From NCBI GenBank assembly GCA_017517665.1, contig JAFWYP010000024.1, forward strand, positions 1 to 64,000: a stretch of 64,000 bases of DNA, read 5' to 3'. The position numbers and the translations under genes are program-made. Shown here in pieces: positions 16,955-25,972 of this stretch (positions within the stretch are counted from its first letter, which is position 1; each line of letters opens with the position of its first letter). The DNA is from Clostridia bacterium (GTDB lineage: Bacteria; Bacillota; Clostridia; Oscillospirales; Acutalibacteraceae). Under the pieces are notes generated by a model that was given only the letters and a program-made list of their open reading frames with translations, did not search any database and was not told where the DNA came from.

Positions 16955-17932
16955 TTATTGTTGATTAATACTATCGGCAAGGATAACTTTTTCAGCGATT
17001 GCTCTTAACTGGTCCATGTTTTCAAGGGAGCATATTTCCTGCCTTAACGCGGCAGCGCCTCTTATGCCTTTTATATACCAGCCGGAGTGTTTTCTGGCTT
17101 CCCTCATTCCGACATATTCACCTTTGTATTCGCAGAGTTTTTCAATATGACGAATCATAATGTTCATTCGTTCCTCAATCGGCGGCTCGGGGATTATATT
17201 TCCGTTTTTTAGATATTCATTAATCTGATTAAATATCCACGGTGCACCGAGAGCACCTCTTCCGACCATTATGAAATCACAGCCGGTTGATTTATACATG
17301 TTTTCTGCCGATAATGCATCAACAATATCTCCGTTTCCGATAACCGGAATATTAACAGATTCTTTAACTTGTCTGATTATGTCAATATTAACGGGGGGAG
17401 CATACATCTGTTTTTTTGTTCTTCCGTGTACGGTTATAACGGATGCGCCTGCATTTTCCTGCATTTTAGCGAATTCAACGGCATTGATACTGTTTTCATC
17501 CCATCCCGAACGGAATTTGACCGTTACGGGCAAATCAACAGCTTTTACAACCGCTTCCGTTATTCGGGCAGCCAAATCGGGGTCGCGCATGAGTGCCGAG
17601 CCGCCGCCGTTTCCGGCTATTTTGGGTGCGGGGCAGCCCATGTTGATGTCAATAGCGCAGCAGCCTGTCTGAGAAGCTTTTTTAGCAGCTTCAGCCATTG
17701 TTTCGGGGTCGTTTCCGAAAATCTGGACTGCGGCAGGTTTTTCCGTTTCTCCGAGAATCAGTAATGTGTCAGATTTTCTGTCATGCATTGTTAATCCTTT
17801 TGAGCTTACCATTTCTGTTACAACATATGATGCACCGAATTCGACACAGAGTTCTCGGAAGGCTCTGTCGGCAACTCCTGCCATGGGGGCTAGTGCAGTA
17901 TAACCGTTTAATTCATAATTTCCAATTTTCAT
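16955..17932 (-). CDS. dus: tRNA-dihydrouridine synthase
   Basis: This 325-residue FMN enzyme reduces uridines to dihydrouridine in tRNA D-loops. It has the Dus N-terminus (ALAPMAGVADRAFREL), the catalytic cysteine in INMGCPAPKI, and VTVHGRTKKQMY plus GNGDI and GRGALGAPWIF for FMN and phosphate binding. The chosen ATG at 17932 has a GGAGAGC ribosome binding site and matches the family start; an in-frame ATG at 17977 lies inside the upstream gene. It follows the small unknown gene by 13 bases. The subfamily (DusB-like) is a guess. Confidence 0.93.
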   Translation of the reverse strand: MKIGNYELNGYTALAPMAGVADRAFRELCVEFGASYVVTEMVSSKGLTMHDRKSDTLLILGETEKPAAVQIFGNDPETMAEAAKKASQTGCCAIDINMGCPAPKIAGNGGGSALMRDPDLAARITEAVVKAVDLPVTVKFRSGWDENSINAVEFAKMQENAGASVITVHGRTKKQMYAPPVNIDIIRQVKESVNIPVIGNGDIVDALSAENMYKSTGCDFIMVGRGALGAPWIFNQINEYLKNGNIIPEPPIEERMNIMIRHIEKLCEYKGEYVGMREARKHSGWYIKGIRGAAALRQEICSLENMDQLRAIAEKVILADSINQQ

Positions 17933-17945
17933 TTTGCTCTCCGAA

Positions 17946-18404
17946 TTAAACACCGAAAAAATAATCGGCATTCTCATTTTCTATCATTTCAATCCTTTGG
18001 GTATAATTATTTTTTGCAAATTCAATGGCTTTGTTCAGTATATCCTCGTTCTTTGAGTAAACAGAAAATATATAGGTGTCAACAACAAAAACGGCTGTTT
18101 CGCATTTGCTTTCAAAATAGCTGATGAATGTACTGTTTGATTCTGATATGTCTGATTCATTTTTATATCCCTCAAGACTAATCCAGAACATCATAACATC
18201 GCATTTGAGCTCTTCCATAATTTTTTCGCCTTTAAGAATTTGTTTCTTTTCAAGGATATTCTGTAAATTTTCTCTGTTATAAAAATCTGATTCACGGATA
18301 TTCCAGACATATTCTTCAACGTTAATTTCTTTTAAAAGCTCTGTAAACTTTTTTGAGGATGTTTTATAATCTTTTTCTACATAAAACATTACGCCGTAAG
18401 TCAT
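17946..18404 (-). CDS. Conserved-looking small protein of unknown function
   Basis: I do not recognise this 152-residue soluble protein. It is charged, has no signal peptide or membrane helix, and ends in an acidic stretch (ENADYFFGV). The ATG at 18404 (MTYGVMFYVEKDYK) has a GGAGTG ribosome binding site; the longer reading from 18446 crosses the promoter. It is co-transcribed with dus, so a link to tRNA or RNA metabolism is possible but unproven. Confidence 0.65.
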   Translation of the reverse strand: MTYGVMFYVEKDYKTSSKKFTELLKEINVEEYVWNIRESDFYNRENLQNILEKKQILKGEKIMEELKCDVMMFWISLEGYKNESDISESNSTFISYFESKCETAVFVVDTYIFSVYSKNEDILNKAIEFAKNNYTQRIEMIENENADYFFGV

Positions 18405-18436
18405 CAAATCACTCCAAAACAAAACTGTTTCAATTA

Positions 18437-18465
18437 ATGTTAACATTATTTTATTTTTATTTCAA
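18437..18465 (-). promoter_or_regulatory. Possible promoter of the unknown gene-dus operon
   Basis: On the minus strand, TTGAAA (18465-18460), 17 bases, TAACAT (18442-18437). Confidence 0.45.
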
Positions 18466-18501
18466 TATTTTTCAAAAAAATGATGAAATTTACAGAATTT
18501 A

Positions 18502-18510
18502 TGTTATAAT
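18502..18510 (+). promoter_or_regulatory. Extended -10 promoter of polA
   Basis: TG at 18502-18503 followed by TATAAT at 18505-18510 is an extended -10 element; no good -35 is visible at the right distance. The polA ribosome binding site GAGGTGAT lies at 18519-18526. Confidence 0.55.
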
Positions 18511-18530
18511 ATATAATGAGGTGATTTGTA

Positions 18531-21107
18531 ATGAAGCTTTTGGCACTTGACGGCAACAGTATTCTGAACCGTGCATTTTACGGAATAAAACTTCTAACTA
18601 CCAAAGACGGAACTAAATTTACAAACGGAATTTACGGATTTCTTAATATATTTTTAAGACTGCAGGAGGAGGTTTCTCCCGATGCGGTTGCAGTTGCATT
18701 TGATGTTAAAGCGCCTACCTTCAGACATGAGATGTATTCGGGATATAAAGCAAACAGAAAAGGAATGCCTCCCGAATTGGCTCAGCAGATGCCCGTTTTA
18801 AAAGAGCTTCTTTCGGCTCTCGGTTATAAAATCCTTGAAGCTCCGGGCTGGGAAGCGGATGATATTCTCGGTACGCTTGCTTCTTCATGTAAAGAAGGCG
18901 ATTTTTGTTACATTGCAACGGGAGACCGCGACTCTTTGCAGCTTATCAGAGATAATGTTAATGTTCTTCTTGCATCAACAAAAATGGGCAGACCTCAGAG
19001 TGTTAAATATGACAGAGAAAAAATAAAAGAGGAATATTCCGTTTCTCCCGAACAGATGATTGATATCAAAGCTCTTATGGGCGATTCATCCGACTGCATA
19101 CCCGGTGTTGCGGGTATCGGTCAGAAAACCGCTCAGGATTTAATCAGCCGATTTGGTTCGATTGATAATATTTATTCATCAATAAATGAAATAGATATCA
19201 AAAAAGGTGTTCATGATAAGCTTGCGAATGATAAAGAAATGGCTTATCTGAGCCGTGAATTAGGAACGATCCGCACCGATGCACCTGTTGACCATGACTA
19301 TAATTTTTATATACCCTGCGAACCTGATGCTTTCAAGGCAACAAATATTCTTGCAGAACTTGAAATGTATAAGATGATTGAAAGATTCAATTTCAAAGCT
19401 CCCGAAAAGAAAAATAATGTTGATGAATCGGAGAAGGTTTGCACCGAATGTTTTGAACAGAAAGATTTGAAGCTCTTTTTCAATCTTCTCAAAAAATCGG
19501 GCAAAGCGTATTTTACATTCGATAACGGAGTTTTTCTCTTTGCTTCTAATAACGGTGTAATTAAGATTGACCCCGAAAATGAAGGATATGTTGAATTTTG
19601 TTCTGAATTTCTGTTTTCAAAAGAAATTCAGAAGTTTACTTATAATGCAAAACAGATCTATTCTTTTTTCTATGACTATAGCAATGACATTGAGATAAAT
19701 AATATTGCCGGCGATGCGATGCTTTCCGCTTACCTTATAAATCCTTCATCGGGAGCATATGACCTCAAAAGAATCATTGCCGAATATGCAAGTTCCGAAA
19801 TTCCCGATGAAGAAAATTCTTCGGCTTTTTATACCGCATATTTGCCGAAAGCTTTTGAAAATCTTGATAAGCTTATTGATGAGCATAATCAAAGAAGACT
19901 TCTTGAAGAAATTGAGCTTCCTCTTTCAAGAGTTCTGGCTTCAATGGAGAGAGAGGGATTTCTTGTTGATGCAAAAGGTATTGAAGTGTTCGGTAATGAA
20001 TTGCAACTGAAAATTAATTCTCTTGTTGAAGATATTTACAGTGATGTGGGCTATGAATTCAATCTGAATTCTCCCAAACAGCTCGGTGAAGCTTTGTTTG
20101 AAAAAATGGGACTTCCGGCAAAGAAAAAGACAAAGAGCGGATATTCAACCAACGCCGATGTTCTTGAAGGTCTTGCGCAGGATTATCCTGTTGTTGCGAA
20201 GATTCTTGAGTACAGAACTCTTGCTAAACTCAAATCAACTTATTGTGACGGACTTCTTAAAGTTATCGGTGACGACGGCAGAATTCATTCCAACCTCAAT
20301 CAAACCGAAACAAGGACAGGCAGAATTTCATCTACAGAACCGAATTTGCAGAATATACCTGTTCGTTCGGAACTCGGAAGAGAAATGAGAAAGTTTTTTA
20401 AGGCAAAAGACGGATGCGTTCTTGTTGATGCCGACTATTCGCAGATTGAGCTTCGTGTTCTTGCTCATATGGCAAACGATAAGAACATGATAGATGCCTT
20501 TAATAACGGTGACGATATCCATGCCATAACTGCTTCTCAAGTATTTAATATGCCTCTTATGATGGTTACTCCGCTTATGAGAAGCCGTGCAAAAGCAGTT
20601 AATTTCGGTATAGTTTACGGAATCGGCGCTTTTTCGCTTTCAAAGGATATAGGAGTAACAAGGGCGGAGGCTGACAGCTATATCAAAGGATATCTTTCTC
20701 ATTTCGGCGGCGTTCAGAGGTATATGAAAGATGTTGTTGAAAAGGCAAAAGAAAACGGATATGTCGAAACTGTTTTTGCAAGACGCAGATATCTGCCTGA
20801 ACTCACTTCATCAAATGCTATGATGCGTGCTTTCGGCGAAAGAGTTGCTCTTAATATGCCTATTCAGGGAACAGCGGCAGATATTATCAAAATTGCAATG
20901 ATAAGGGTTTATAATTGCCTTAAAGAACAATGCCTTGATGCAAGACTTATCATGCAGGTTCATGACGAACTTATCGTCGAAGCACCTGAAAATGAATCGC
21001 AGATTGTTGCAGGCATCGTAAAGCGTGAAATGGAAAATGCCGTTAAAATGCGTGTCAATATGCAGGCGGATGTCGGAATCGGCAAAACCTGGTTTGAGTC
21101 TAAATGA
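18531..21107 (+). CDS. polA: DNA polymerase I
   Basis: The 858-residue enzyme fills gaps and removes RNA primers in replication and repair. Residues 1-290 are the 5'-3' nuclease (ALDGNSILNRAFYG, TGDRDSLQL, GDSSDCIPGVAGIGQKTA). Residues about 300-470 are the proofreading fold, but the catalytic Asp-x-Glu is missing (TFDNGVFLF), so it probably has no 3'-5' exonuclease activity. Residues 470-858 are the polymerase with motif A (DADYSQIELRVLAH), motif B (RSRAKAVNFGIVYG) and motif C (QVHDELI). It heads a probable operon with the phosphatase, rimI and tsaD. Confidence 0.97.
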   Translation: MKLLALDGNSILNRAFYGIKLLTTKDGTKFTNGIYGFLNIFLRLQEEVSPDAVAVAFDVKAPTFRHEMYSGYKANRKGMPPELAQQMPVLKELLSALGYKILEAPGWEADDILGTLASSCKEGDFCYIATGDRDSLQLIRDNVNVLLASTKMGRPQSVKYDREKIKEEYSVSPEQMIDIKALMGDSSDCIPGVAGIGQKTAQDLISRFGSIDNIYSSINEIDIKKGVHDKLANDKEMAYLSRELGTIRTDAPVDHDYNFYIPCEPDAFKATNILAELEMYKMIERFNFKAPEKKNNVDESEKVCTECFEQKDLKLFFNLLKKSGKAYFTFDNGVFLFASNNGVIKIDPENEGYVEFCSEFLFSKEIQKFTYNAKQIYSFFYDYSNDIEINNIAGDAMLSAYLINPSSGAYDLKRIIAEYASSEIPDEENSSAFYTAYLPKAFENLDKLIDEHNQRRLLEEIELPLSRVLASMEREGFLVDAKGIEVFGNELQLKINSLVEDIYSDVGYEFNLNSPKQLGEALFEKMGLPAKKKTKSGYSTNADVLEGLAQDYPVVAKILEYRTLAKLKSTYCDGLLKVIGDDGRIHSNLNQTETRTGRISSTEPNLQNIPVRSELGREMRKFFKAKDGCVLVDADYSQIELRVLAHMANDKNMIDAFNNGDDIHAITASQVFNMPLMMVTPLMRSRAKAVNFGIVYGIGAFSLSKDIGVTRAEADSYIKGYLSHFGGVQRYMKDVVEKAKENGYVETVFARRRYLPELTSSNAMMRAFGERVALNMPIQGTAADIIKIAMIRVYNCLKEQCLDARLIMQVHDELIVEAPENESQIVAGIVKREMENAVKMRVNMQADVGIGKTWFESK

Positions 21108-21120
21108 TTGGAATAATAAA

Positions 21121-21549
21121 ATGAAAATATTATTTGTATGTACGGGAAATACATGCCGCAGTCCGATGGCTGAAGGCTTGTTCAGAAAAATTGTTTTCGA
21201 CAAAAAAATTGATAATATTGAATGCTCAAGTGCAGGCCTTTTTGCGATGACCGGTGATGAAGTTTCGGTTAATTCTGTCAAAGCGTGTGAACGTTTCGGC
21301 GTTGATATTTCTTCCCACAGAGCGAGAAGGATTACATCATATATACTTGATGAAACGGATAAATTTGTTTGCATGACCAAAGAACATGCTTCAAGTCTTT
21401 CTCTGTATGTTCCGATTGAAAAGGTGATTGTTCTCGGTGACGGAATTCCCGACCCCTACGGGGCTAATCTCGAAACCTATATGATGTGTGCCAATTCAAT
21501 CAGAACAGCTCTTTCGGAACAACTGAGAGAAATAATTTCGGAGGCTTGA
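21121..21549 (+). CDS. ywlE: YwlE-type low-molecular-weight phosphatase, probably protein-arginine phosphatase
   Basis: The 142-residue protein has the P-loop VCTGNTCRSPMAE with nucleophile Cys7 and Arg13, and the general acid in the IPDPYG motif. Thr11 in the loop (where ordinary LMW tyrosine phosphatases have Ile) is the residue that makes Bacillus YwlE specific for phosphoarginine, so it may reverse arginine phosphorylation by a McsB-type kinase and oppose marking of proteins for ClpCP. No mcsB is in this window. ATG 21121 fits the family; the longer reading from 21025 lies inside polA. The ribosome binding site is weak. Confidence 0.85.
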   Translation: MKILFVCTGNTCRSPMAEGLFRKIVFDKKIDNIECSSAGLFAMTGDEVSVNSVKACERFGVDISSHRARRITSYILDETDKFVCMTKEHASSLSLYVPIEKVIVLGDGIPDPYGANLETYMMCANSIRTALSEQLREIISEA

Positions 21550-21990
21550 ATGGACAGCTTGATTATTAACATGACTCCGGAACATATTTCGCAGATTGCT
21601 TTGCTTGAGAAGGAGTGCTTTTCATCTCCCTGGAGTGAAAAAGCGCTTTCGGAAGAGTTGAATAATGTGAATTCGCATTTTCTTGTTGCCGTATCAGATG
21701 AAGTGCTCGGTTATATCGGTGTGCAGGAAATATGCGGTGAAGCTTATGTTACAAACATTGCGGTTTTTGATAAACACAGAAAAAAGGGGATTGGCAGAAA
21801 TCTCCTATGTTCTGCTGTTGAAGGCGCTAAATCAAGGGGCTGTGAATTTATAACACTTGAAGTCAGAGAAAGCAATGAGTCTGCAATATCCCTTTATACA
21901 TCTGAGGGATTTGAGATTGCCGGTATCAGAAAAAATTTCTATACAGACCCGATTGAAAACGGAATTATTTACACAAAATATTTTAAATAA
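21550..21990 (+). CDS. rimI: Ribosomal protein S18-alanine N-acetyltransferase (GNAT)
   Basis: The 146-residue GNAT enzyme acetylates the N-terminal alanine of ribosomal protein S18 in the best-known case. It shows LEKECFSSPWS near the start, the acetyl-CoA loop DKHRKKGIGRNLL, and a C-terminal ISLYTSEGFEIAGIRKNFY. The ATG follows the phosphatase stop directly (TGAATG) and has a GGAGG-like site within the previous gene. The neighbour tsaD is its usual companion in Bacteria. Confidence 0.92.
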   Translation: MDSLIINMTPEHISQIALLEKECFSSPWSEKALSEELNNVNSHFLVAVSDEVLGYIGVQEICGEAYVTNIAVFDKHRKKGIGRNLLCSAVEGAKSRGCEFITLEVRESNESAISLYTSEGFEIAGIRKNFYTDPIENGIIYTKYFK

Positions 21991-22001
21991 CAGAGGTTTA
22001 T

Positions 22002-23018
22002 ATGAAAATACTTGCTATTGAATCCTCCTGCGATGAAACTGCAGCGGCGGTTGTTGAGGACGGAAGAAAAGTTTTATCAAATGTAATAGCTTCCCAAGTA
22101 AATGAGCATATTATTTACGGAGGGGTTGTGCCTGAAATTGCATCAAGGATGCATGCTCAGGCAATCAGCGGTGTTGTAACAAAAGCTTTATCCGATGCAC
22201 AGCTTGATTATTCCGATTTAGATGCGATTGCCGTAACTTATGCTCCGGGTTTAATCGGTACATTGCTCGTAGGTGTTAATTTTGCGAAAGGACTTTCTTA
22301 TTCAACGGGGCTGCCGCTTATTCCTGTTCATCATCTTCGTTCGCATATTGCGGCAAATTATATAACATCTCCCGAACTTGAGCCTCCGTTCCTTTGTCTT
22401 GTTGTTTCGGGCGGTCACAGTCATATTGTTGCGGTTGATGATTATACAAATTTTAAAATAATTGGAAGAACAAGGGATGACGCGGCAGGGGAATGCATGG
22501 ACAAAGCAGCAAGAGCAATGGGACTCCCGTATCCCGGTGGTGTTAACCTTGATAAAATAAGCCGTGACGGTAATCCTGATATTTATAAACTTCCTCATCC
22601 TCATGTTGATGGAAGTATTTATGATTTCAGTTTTTCAGGACTTAAAACTGCGGTGGTAAATATTATTCATAATTCGAAACAAAAGGGAATTGAAATCAAT
22701 GTTCCCGATTTGGGTGCATCTTGTATAGAAACTGTTGCGGATTGTCTTGTAAACAATACTGTAAAAGCCGCAGAAGAGTACGGTTACAAAAAAATTGCCC
22801 TTGCCGGTGGTGTTTCCGCAAATTCACGTCTGCGAAAGCGTATTAGTGATGTTTGCAAAGAAAAAGTCTGGGAGATTTATATGCCTGATTTATCGCTTTG
22901 CGGAGATAATGCGGCGATGGTTGGTGCGCAGGCTTTCTATGAATATAAAAAAGTAAATATTGCAAGTCTCGACCTTAACGCCTTCGCAACAATGCCTATT
23001 GATGAACAAAATCTATAA
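22002..23018 (+). CDS. tsaD: tRNA N6-threonylcarbamoyladenosine transferase
   Basis: The 338-residue Kae1/Qri7/TsaD protein attaches threonylcarbamoyl to A37 of ANN-decoding tRNAs, working with TsaB and TsaE. It has the N-terminal ASKHA motif IESSCDETAAAVV, GVVPEIASRMH, the metal-binding HHLRSH, SGGHSH, and GGVSANSRLR. TsaB and TsaE are not in this window. It ends a polA-ywlE-rimI-tsaD gene string with only short spacers. Confidence 0.96.
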   Translation: MKILAIESSCDETAAAVVEDGRKVLSNVIASQVNEHIIYGGVVPEIASRMHAQAISGVVTKALSDAQLDYSDLDAIAVTYAPGLIGTLLVGVNFAKGLSYSTGLPLIPVHHLRSHIAANYITSPELEPPFLCLVVSGGHSHIVAVDDYTNFKIIGRTRDDAAGECMDKAARAMGLPYPGGVNLDKISRDGNPDIYKLPHPHVDGSIYDFSFSGLKTAVVNIIHNSKQKGIEINVPDLGASCIETVADCLVNNTVKAAEEYGYKKIALAGGVSANSRLRKRISDVCKEKVWEIYMPDLSLCGDNAAMVGAQAFYEYKKVNIASLDLNAFATMPIDEQNL

Positions 23019-23074
23019 AAACATGGATAAAATGAATTATTTGAATTTTGATTATGTAAAAATTGCAAGGTCTA

Positions 23075-23102
23075 TTGACTTTACAAGAAAACATGATATA
23101 AT
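23075..23102 (+). promoter_or_regulatory. Upstream promoter P1 of pckG
   Basis: TTGACT (23075-23080), 16 bases, TATAAT (23097-23102). It lies in the 204-base gap between tsaD and pckG. Confidence 0.7.
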
Positions 23103-23127
23103 CAAAATGGATAAAGTTGGAAAACCT

Positions 23128-23155
23128 TTGAAATCGGTTTGTGAAAAGGTATAAT
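23128..23155 (+). promoter_or_regulatory. Downstream promoter P2 of pckG
   Basis: TTGAAA (23128-23133), 16 bases, TATAAT (23150-23155). With P1 it makes a tandem arrangement 53 bases apart. The untranslated leader from P2 is about 60 bases. Confidence 0.65.
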
Positions 23156-23222
23156 GACGGCTTTTTCCGAGTTTAAATTTGTTAATTTTTGTTGGTTTTT
23201 CCGTAAGAAAGGAGAATTTACT

Positions 23223-25004
23223 ATGGAAAATATGACTTTTAATAAGAGTGTACTTTCATGGATTAACGAAAAAATTGATCTCGTTAAGCCTGAAAAAGTT
23301 GTCTGGATTGACGGCTCTGAAGAGCAGATTGAAGCTCTTCGCGCAGAAGCTTGCTCAACAGGTGAAATGATTAAGCTTAATCAGGAAATTCTTCCCGATT
23401 GCTATCTTCACAGAACAGCAGTAAACGACGTTGCACGTGTTGAAGGCAGAACATTTATCTGCGCTCCCACCAAGGAAGAAGCAGGCCCCACAAACAACTG
23501 GATGGATCCCGCAGAAGCATATGAAATGCTCTATGCTATCGCTAAGGACAGCTACAAGGGCAGAACCATGTATGTTATTCCTTATTCAATGGGTCCCGTT
23601 GGTTCAAAGTTCTCAAAAATCGGTATTGAGCTTACAGACTCAATCTATGTTGTTCTCAACATGGTTATCATGACAAGAGTCGGTACAGATGTTCTCAAAG
23701 CTCTCGGTGACAGCGAAGATTGGGTTCGCGGTCTTCACTGCAAGTGCGATATCGACGAAGAGAAGAGATATATCTGCCAGTTCCCTCAGGATAACACAAT
23801 CATTTCCGTTAACTCAGGTTACGGCGGAAACGTTCTTCTCGGTAAGAAGTGCTTTGCCCTTCGTATCGCTTCATATCAGGGCAAGAACGAAGGCTGGCAG
23901 GCAGAGCATATGCTCATTCTCGGTCTTCAGAAGCCCAACGGCGAAATCAAATATATCTGTGCTGCATTCCCTTCAGCTTGCGGCAAAACCAACCTTGCTA
24001 TGCTTATTCCTCCTGAAGGATATTATAAGAACGGCTACCGTGTATGGTGTGTAGGCGATGATATTTCATGGATTCGCAAGGGCGAAGACGGCAGACTTTA
24101 TGCAATCAACCCTGAAAACGGCTTCTTCGGTGTTGCGCCCGGTACAAATGAAAAATCCAATCCCAATGCTCTTGCTTCAACAAGAAAGGGAACTATTTTC
24201 ACAAACGTTGCTCATAACCTTGACAATAATACAGTTTGGTGGGAAGGTCTTGACAAGAATCCTCCCGCAAACGCAATTGAATGGAAGGGCAATCCCTGGA
24301 ACGGTCAGGAAAGCGAAGAAAAAGGCGCTCATCCCAACAGCCGTTTCACAGCTCCCGCAAAGAACTGCCCCTGCATCAGCTCTGAGTTTGAAAATCCCAA
24401 CGGTGTTCCCGTTTCCGCTATCGTATTCGGCGGCAGACGCGCAAAGCTTGCTCCGCTCGTATATCAGTCAAGAAGCTGGAATCACGGTGTTTTCGTTGGT
24501 TCAATCATGGCTTCCGAAACAACTGCTGCAGCAGCAGGCGCAGTAGGCGTTGTAAGACGTGACCCCATGGCAATGCTTCCTTTCTGCGGCTATAATATGG
24601 CTGACTATTGGCAGCATTGGATTAACATCGGTGAAGGTCTTGATCCTGAAAAGGCACCCAAGATTTTCAACGTTAACTGGTTCCGTAAGGATGATGAAGG
24701 TAACTTCATGTGGCCTGGTTTCGGCGATAATCTCCGTGTTCTTGACTGGATTATCGACCGTTGCGAAGGCAAGGTTGATGCTGACGAAACTGCTATCGGT
24801 TATGTTCCCAAGGCTGAAGATATCAACCTTGAAGGCATTGAAGACGAAGTCAGTGATGCTCAGCTCAAGGAACTTCTCAGCGTTGATACTGCTCTCTGGA
24901 AGGATGAAGTTGCAGGAATCGAAGAATTCTATGCAAAATTTGACAGACTTCCCGCAACTCTCAAGGGAGAACTTGAAACTCTCAAGAAAAATATCAATAA
25001 ATAA
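23223..25004 (+). CDS. pckG: Phosphoenolpyruvate carboxykinase (GTP)
   Basis: The 593-residue enzyme interconverts oxaloacetate and phosphoenolpyruvate with GTP/GDP; in fermenting anaerobes it often fixes CO2 toward oxaloacetate and succinate. The GTP-type signature is clear: kinase loop FPSACGKTNLAML, FGGRRAKLAPLVYQS, SWNHGVFVGSIMASETTAAAAG, and YSMGPVGSKFSKIGIELTDS. The ATG at 23223 has an AAAGGAGA ribosome binding site; the longer reading from 23154 is inside promoter P2. Codons end in C much more often than in the neighbours, a sign of high expression. It is monocistronic with tandem promoters and a strong terminator. Confidence 0.97.
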   Translation: MENMTFNKSVLSWINEKIDLVKPEKVVWIDGSEEQIEALRAEACSTGEMIKLNQEILPDCYLHRTAVNDVARVEGRTFICAPTKEEAGPTNNWMDPAEAYEMLYAIAKDSYKGRTMYVIPYSMGPVGSKFSKIGIELTDSIYVVLNMVIMTRVGTDVLKALGDSEDWVRGLHCKCDIDEEKRYICQFPQDNTIISVNSGYGGNVLLGKKCFALRIASYQGKNEGWQAEHMLILGLQKPNGEIKYICAAFPSACGKTNLAMLIPPEGYYKNGYRVWCVGDDISWIRKGEDGRLYAINPENGFFGVAPGTNEKSNPNALASTRKGTIFTNVAHNLDNNTVWWEGLDKNPPANAIEWKGNPWNGQESEEKGAHPNSRFTAPAKNCPCISSEFENPNGVPVSAIVFGGRRAKLAPLVYQSRSWNHGVFVGSIMASETTAAAAGAVGVVRRDPMAMLPFCGYNMADYWQHWINIGEGLDPEKAPKIFNVNWFRKDDEGNFMWPGFGDNLRVLDWIIDRCEGKVDADETAIGYVPKAEDINLEGIEDEVSDAQLKELLSVDTALWKDEVAGIEEFYAKFDRLPATLKGELETLKKNINK

Positions 25005-25019
25005 TTTATAAATAATTTT

Positions 25020-25062
25020 ACCGTCTGTTTGGAGACAAACTCTGAACAGACGGTATTTTTTA
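25020..25062 (+). terminator. Intrinsic terminator of pckG
   Basis: ACCGTCTGTT (25020-25029) and AACAGACGGT (25045-25054) form a perfect 10-base-pair stem, then ATTTTTTAT. It overlaps the stop codon of the convergent sirtuin gene and may work for both strands. Confidence 0.85.
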
Positions 25063-25779
25063 TATCTTTACTTTATTGAGAATTTCTCCGATTTTGTCAT
25101 GAATTACAAGTCCGAATTCGGAATCCAGAGCGGTTTCATCAATATTAATCAAAACAAAATGTTTGCCGTGAAAATAATTAATAAAACCGGCGGCAGGATA
25201 AACTTTTAATGATGTTCCTGCAACAATAAGCATATCTGCATTGGATATAGCGTTGATTGCATGGTAAATTACTTTGTCATCAAGAGATTCTTCATAGAGA
25301 ACAACATCAGGTTTAATAATTCCGCCGCATTCACATTCAGGTATTCCGACAGAATTATAAACAGTATTAAAATCATGAAACATACCGCATTTGGTGCAAA
25401 AATTTCTTAATGAGGAGCCATGTAGTTCAAAAACGTTTTTACTGCCTGCCATTTGATGCAAACCGTCAACATTTTGCGTTATTACAGCTTTAAGTTTTCC
25501 GGATTTTTCGAGTTCGGCAAGTTTGTAATGAGCTTTATTTGGCTTTGCATCCGGAAAGCACAGATATTTTCTGTAAAAATCATAGAAATCATCTGTGTGT
25601 TTCTCATAAAAAGTATGACTTAAAACTTCTTCAGGTGAGAACTTATATTTCATTGTATATATTCCGTCTGCAGAACGAAAATCTTTTATTCCGCTTTCCG
25701 TTGACACTCCGGCACCGCCAAAGAAAACTATGTTGTTGCTTTCATTTATCATTTCGTTTAGTTTTTTTATCTTATCCAT
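25060..25779 (-). CDS. cobB: Sirtuin, NAD-dependent protein deacylase
   Basis: The 239-residue enzyme removes acetyl or other acyl groups from protein lysines using NAD+. It has GGAGVSTESGIKDFRS, TQNVDGLHQMAGS with the catalytic His in ELHGS, the four zinc cysteines (CTKC and CEC plus neighbouring residues), and VAGTSLKVYPAAG. It lacks the AxxYxxR pair of class III desuccinylases (it has YKFSPEEV instead), so plain deacetylase activity is more likely. A GAGGT ribosome binding site supports the start. Confidence 0.94.
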   Translation of the reverse strand: MDKIKKLNEMINESNNIVFFGGAGVSTESGIKDFRSADGIYTMKYKFSPEEVLSHTFYEKHTDDFYDFYRKYLCFPDAKPNKAHYKLAELEKSGKLKAVITQNVDGLHQMAGSKNVFELHGSSLRNFCTKCGMFHDFNTVYNSVGIPECECGGIIKPDVVLYEESLDDKVIYHAINAISNADMLIVAGTSLKVYPAAGFINYFHGKHFVLINIDETALDSEFGLVIHDKIGEILNKVKI

Positions 25780-25809
25780 TTTGTTAACCTCAACTTTTAT
25801 TATAAATTT

Positions 25810-25838
25810 ATCATAACCACAAAATATTCATTCGTCAA
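25810..25838 (-). promoter_or_regulatory. Sigma-A promoter of the sirtuin gene
   Basis: On the minus strand, TTGACG (25838-25833), 17 bases, TATGAT (25815-25810). Confidence 0.7.
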
Positions 25839-25871
25839 GCCGAAATATATCGAAATATTGCGTTTTTTTAG

Positions 25872-25900
25872 TTGCATTAATCCTTTAATAATGATATAAT
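25872..25900 (+). promoter_or_regulatory. Sigma-A promoter of the tepA-ftsK operon
   Basis: TTGCAT (25872-25877), 17 bases, TATAAT (25895-25900). Confidence 0.7.
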
Positions 25901-25972
25901 ATTTTAAATGGTTAAATTGTACCTTTTTGAGAAATACTATTTATGTATGATTGATTGAGAGGGTGCATTTTA

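Noticed and set aside
20811-21380. 189-codon open frame on the minus strand
   Set aside because: It spans the polA-ywlE junction in antisense and lacks any start signal.
22960-23154. 64-codon open frame between tsaD and pckG
   Set aside because: It starts inside tsaD and runs through both pckG promoters.
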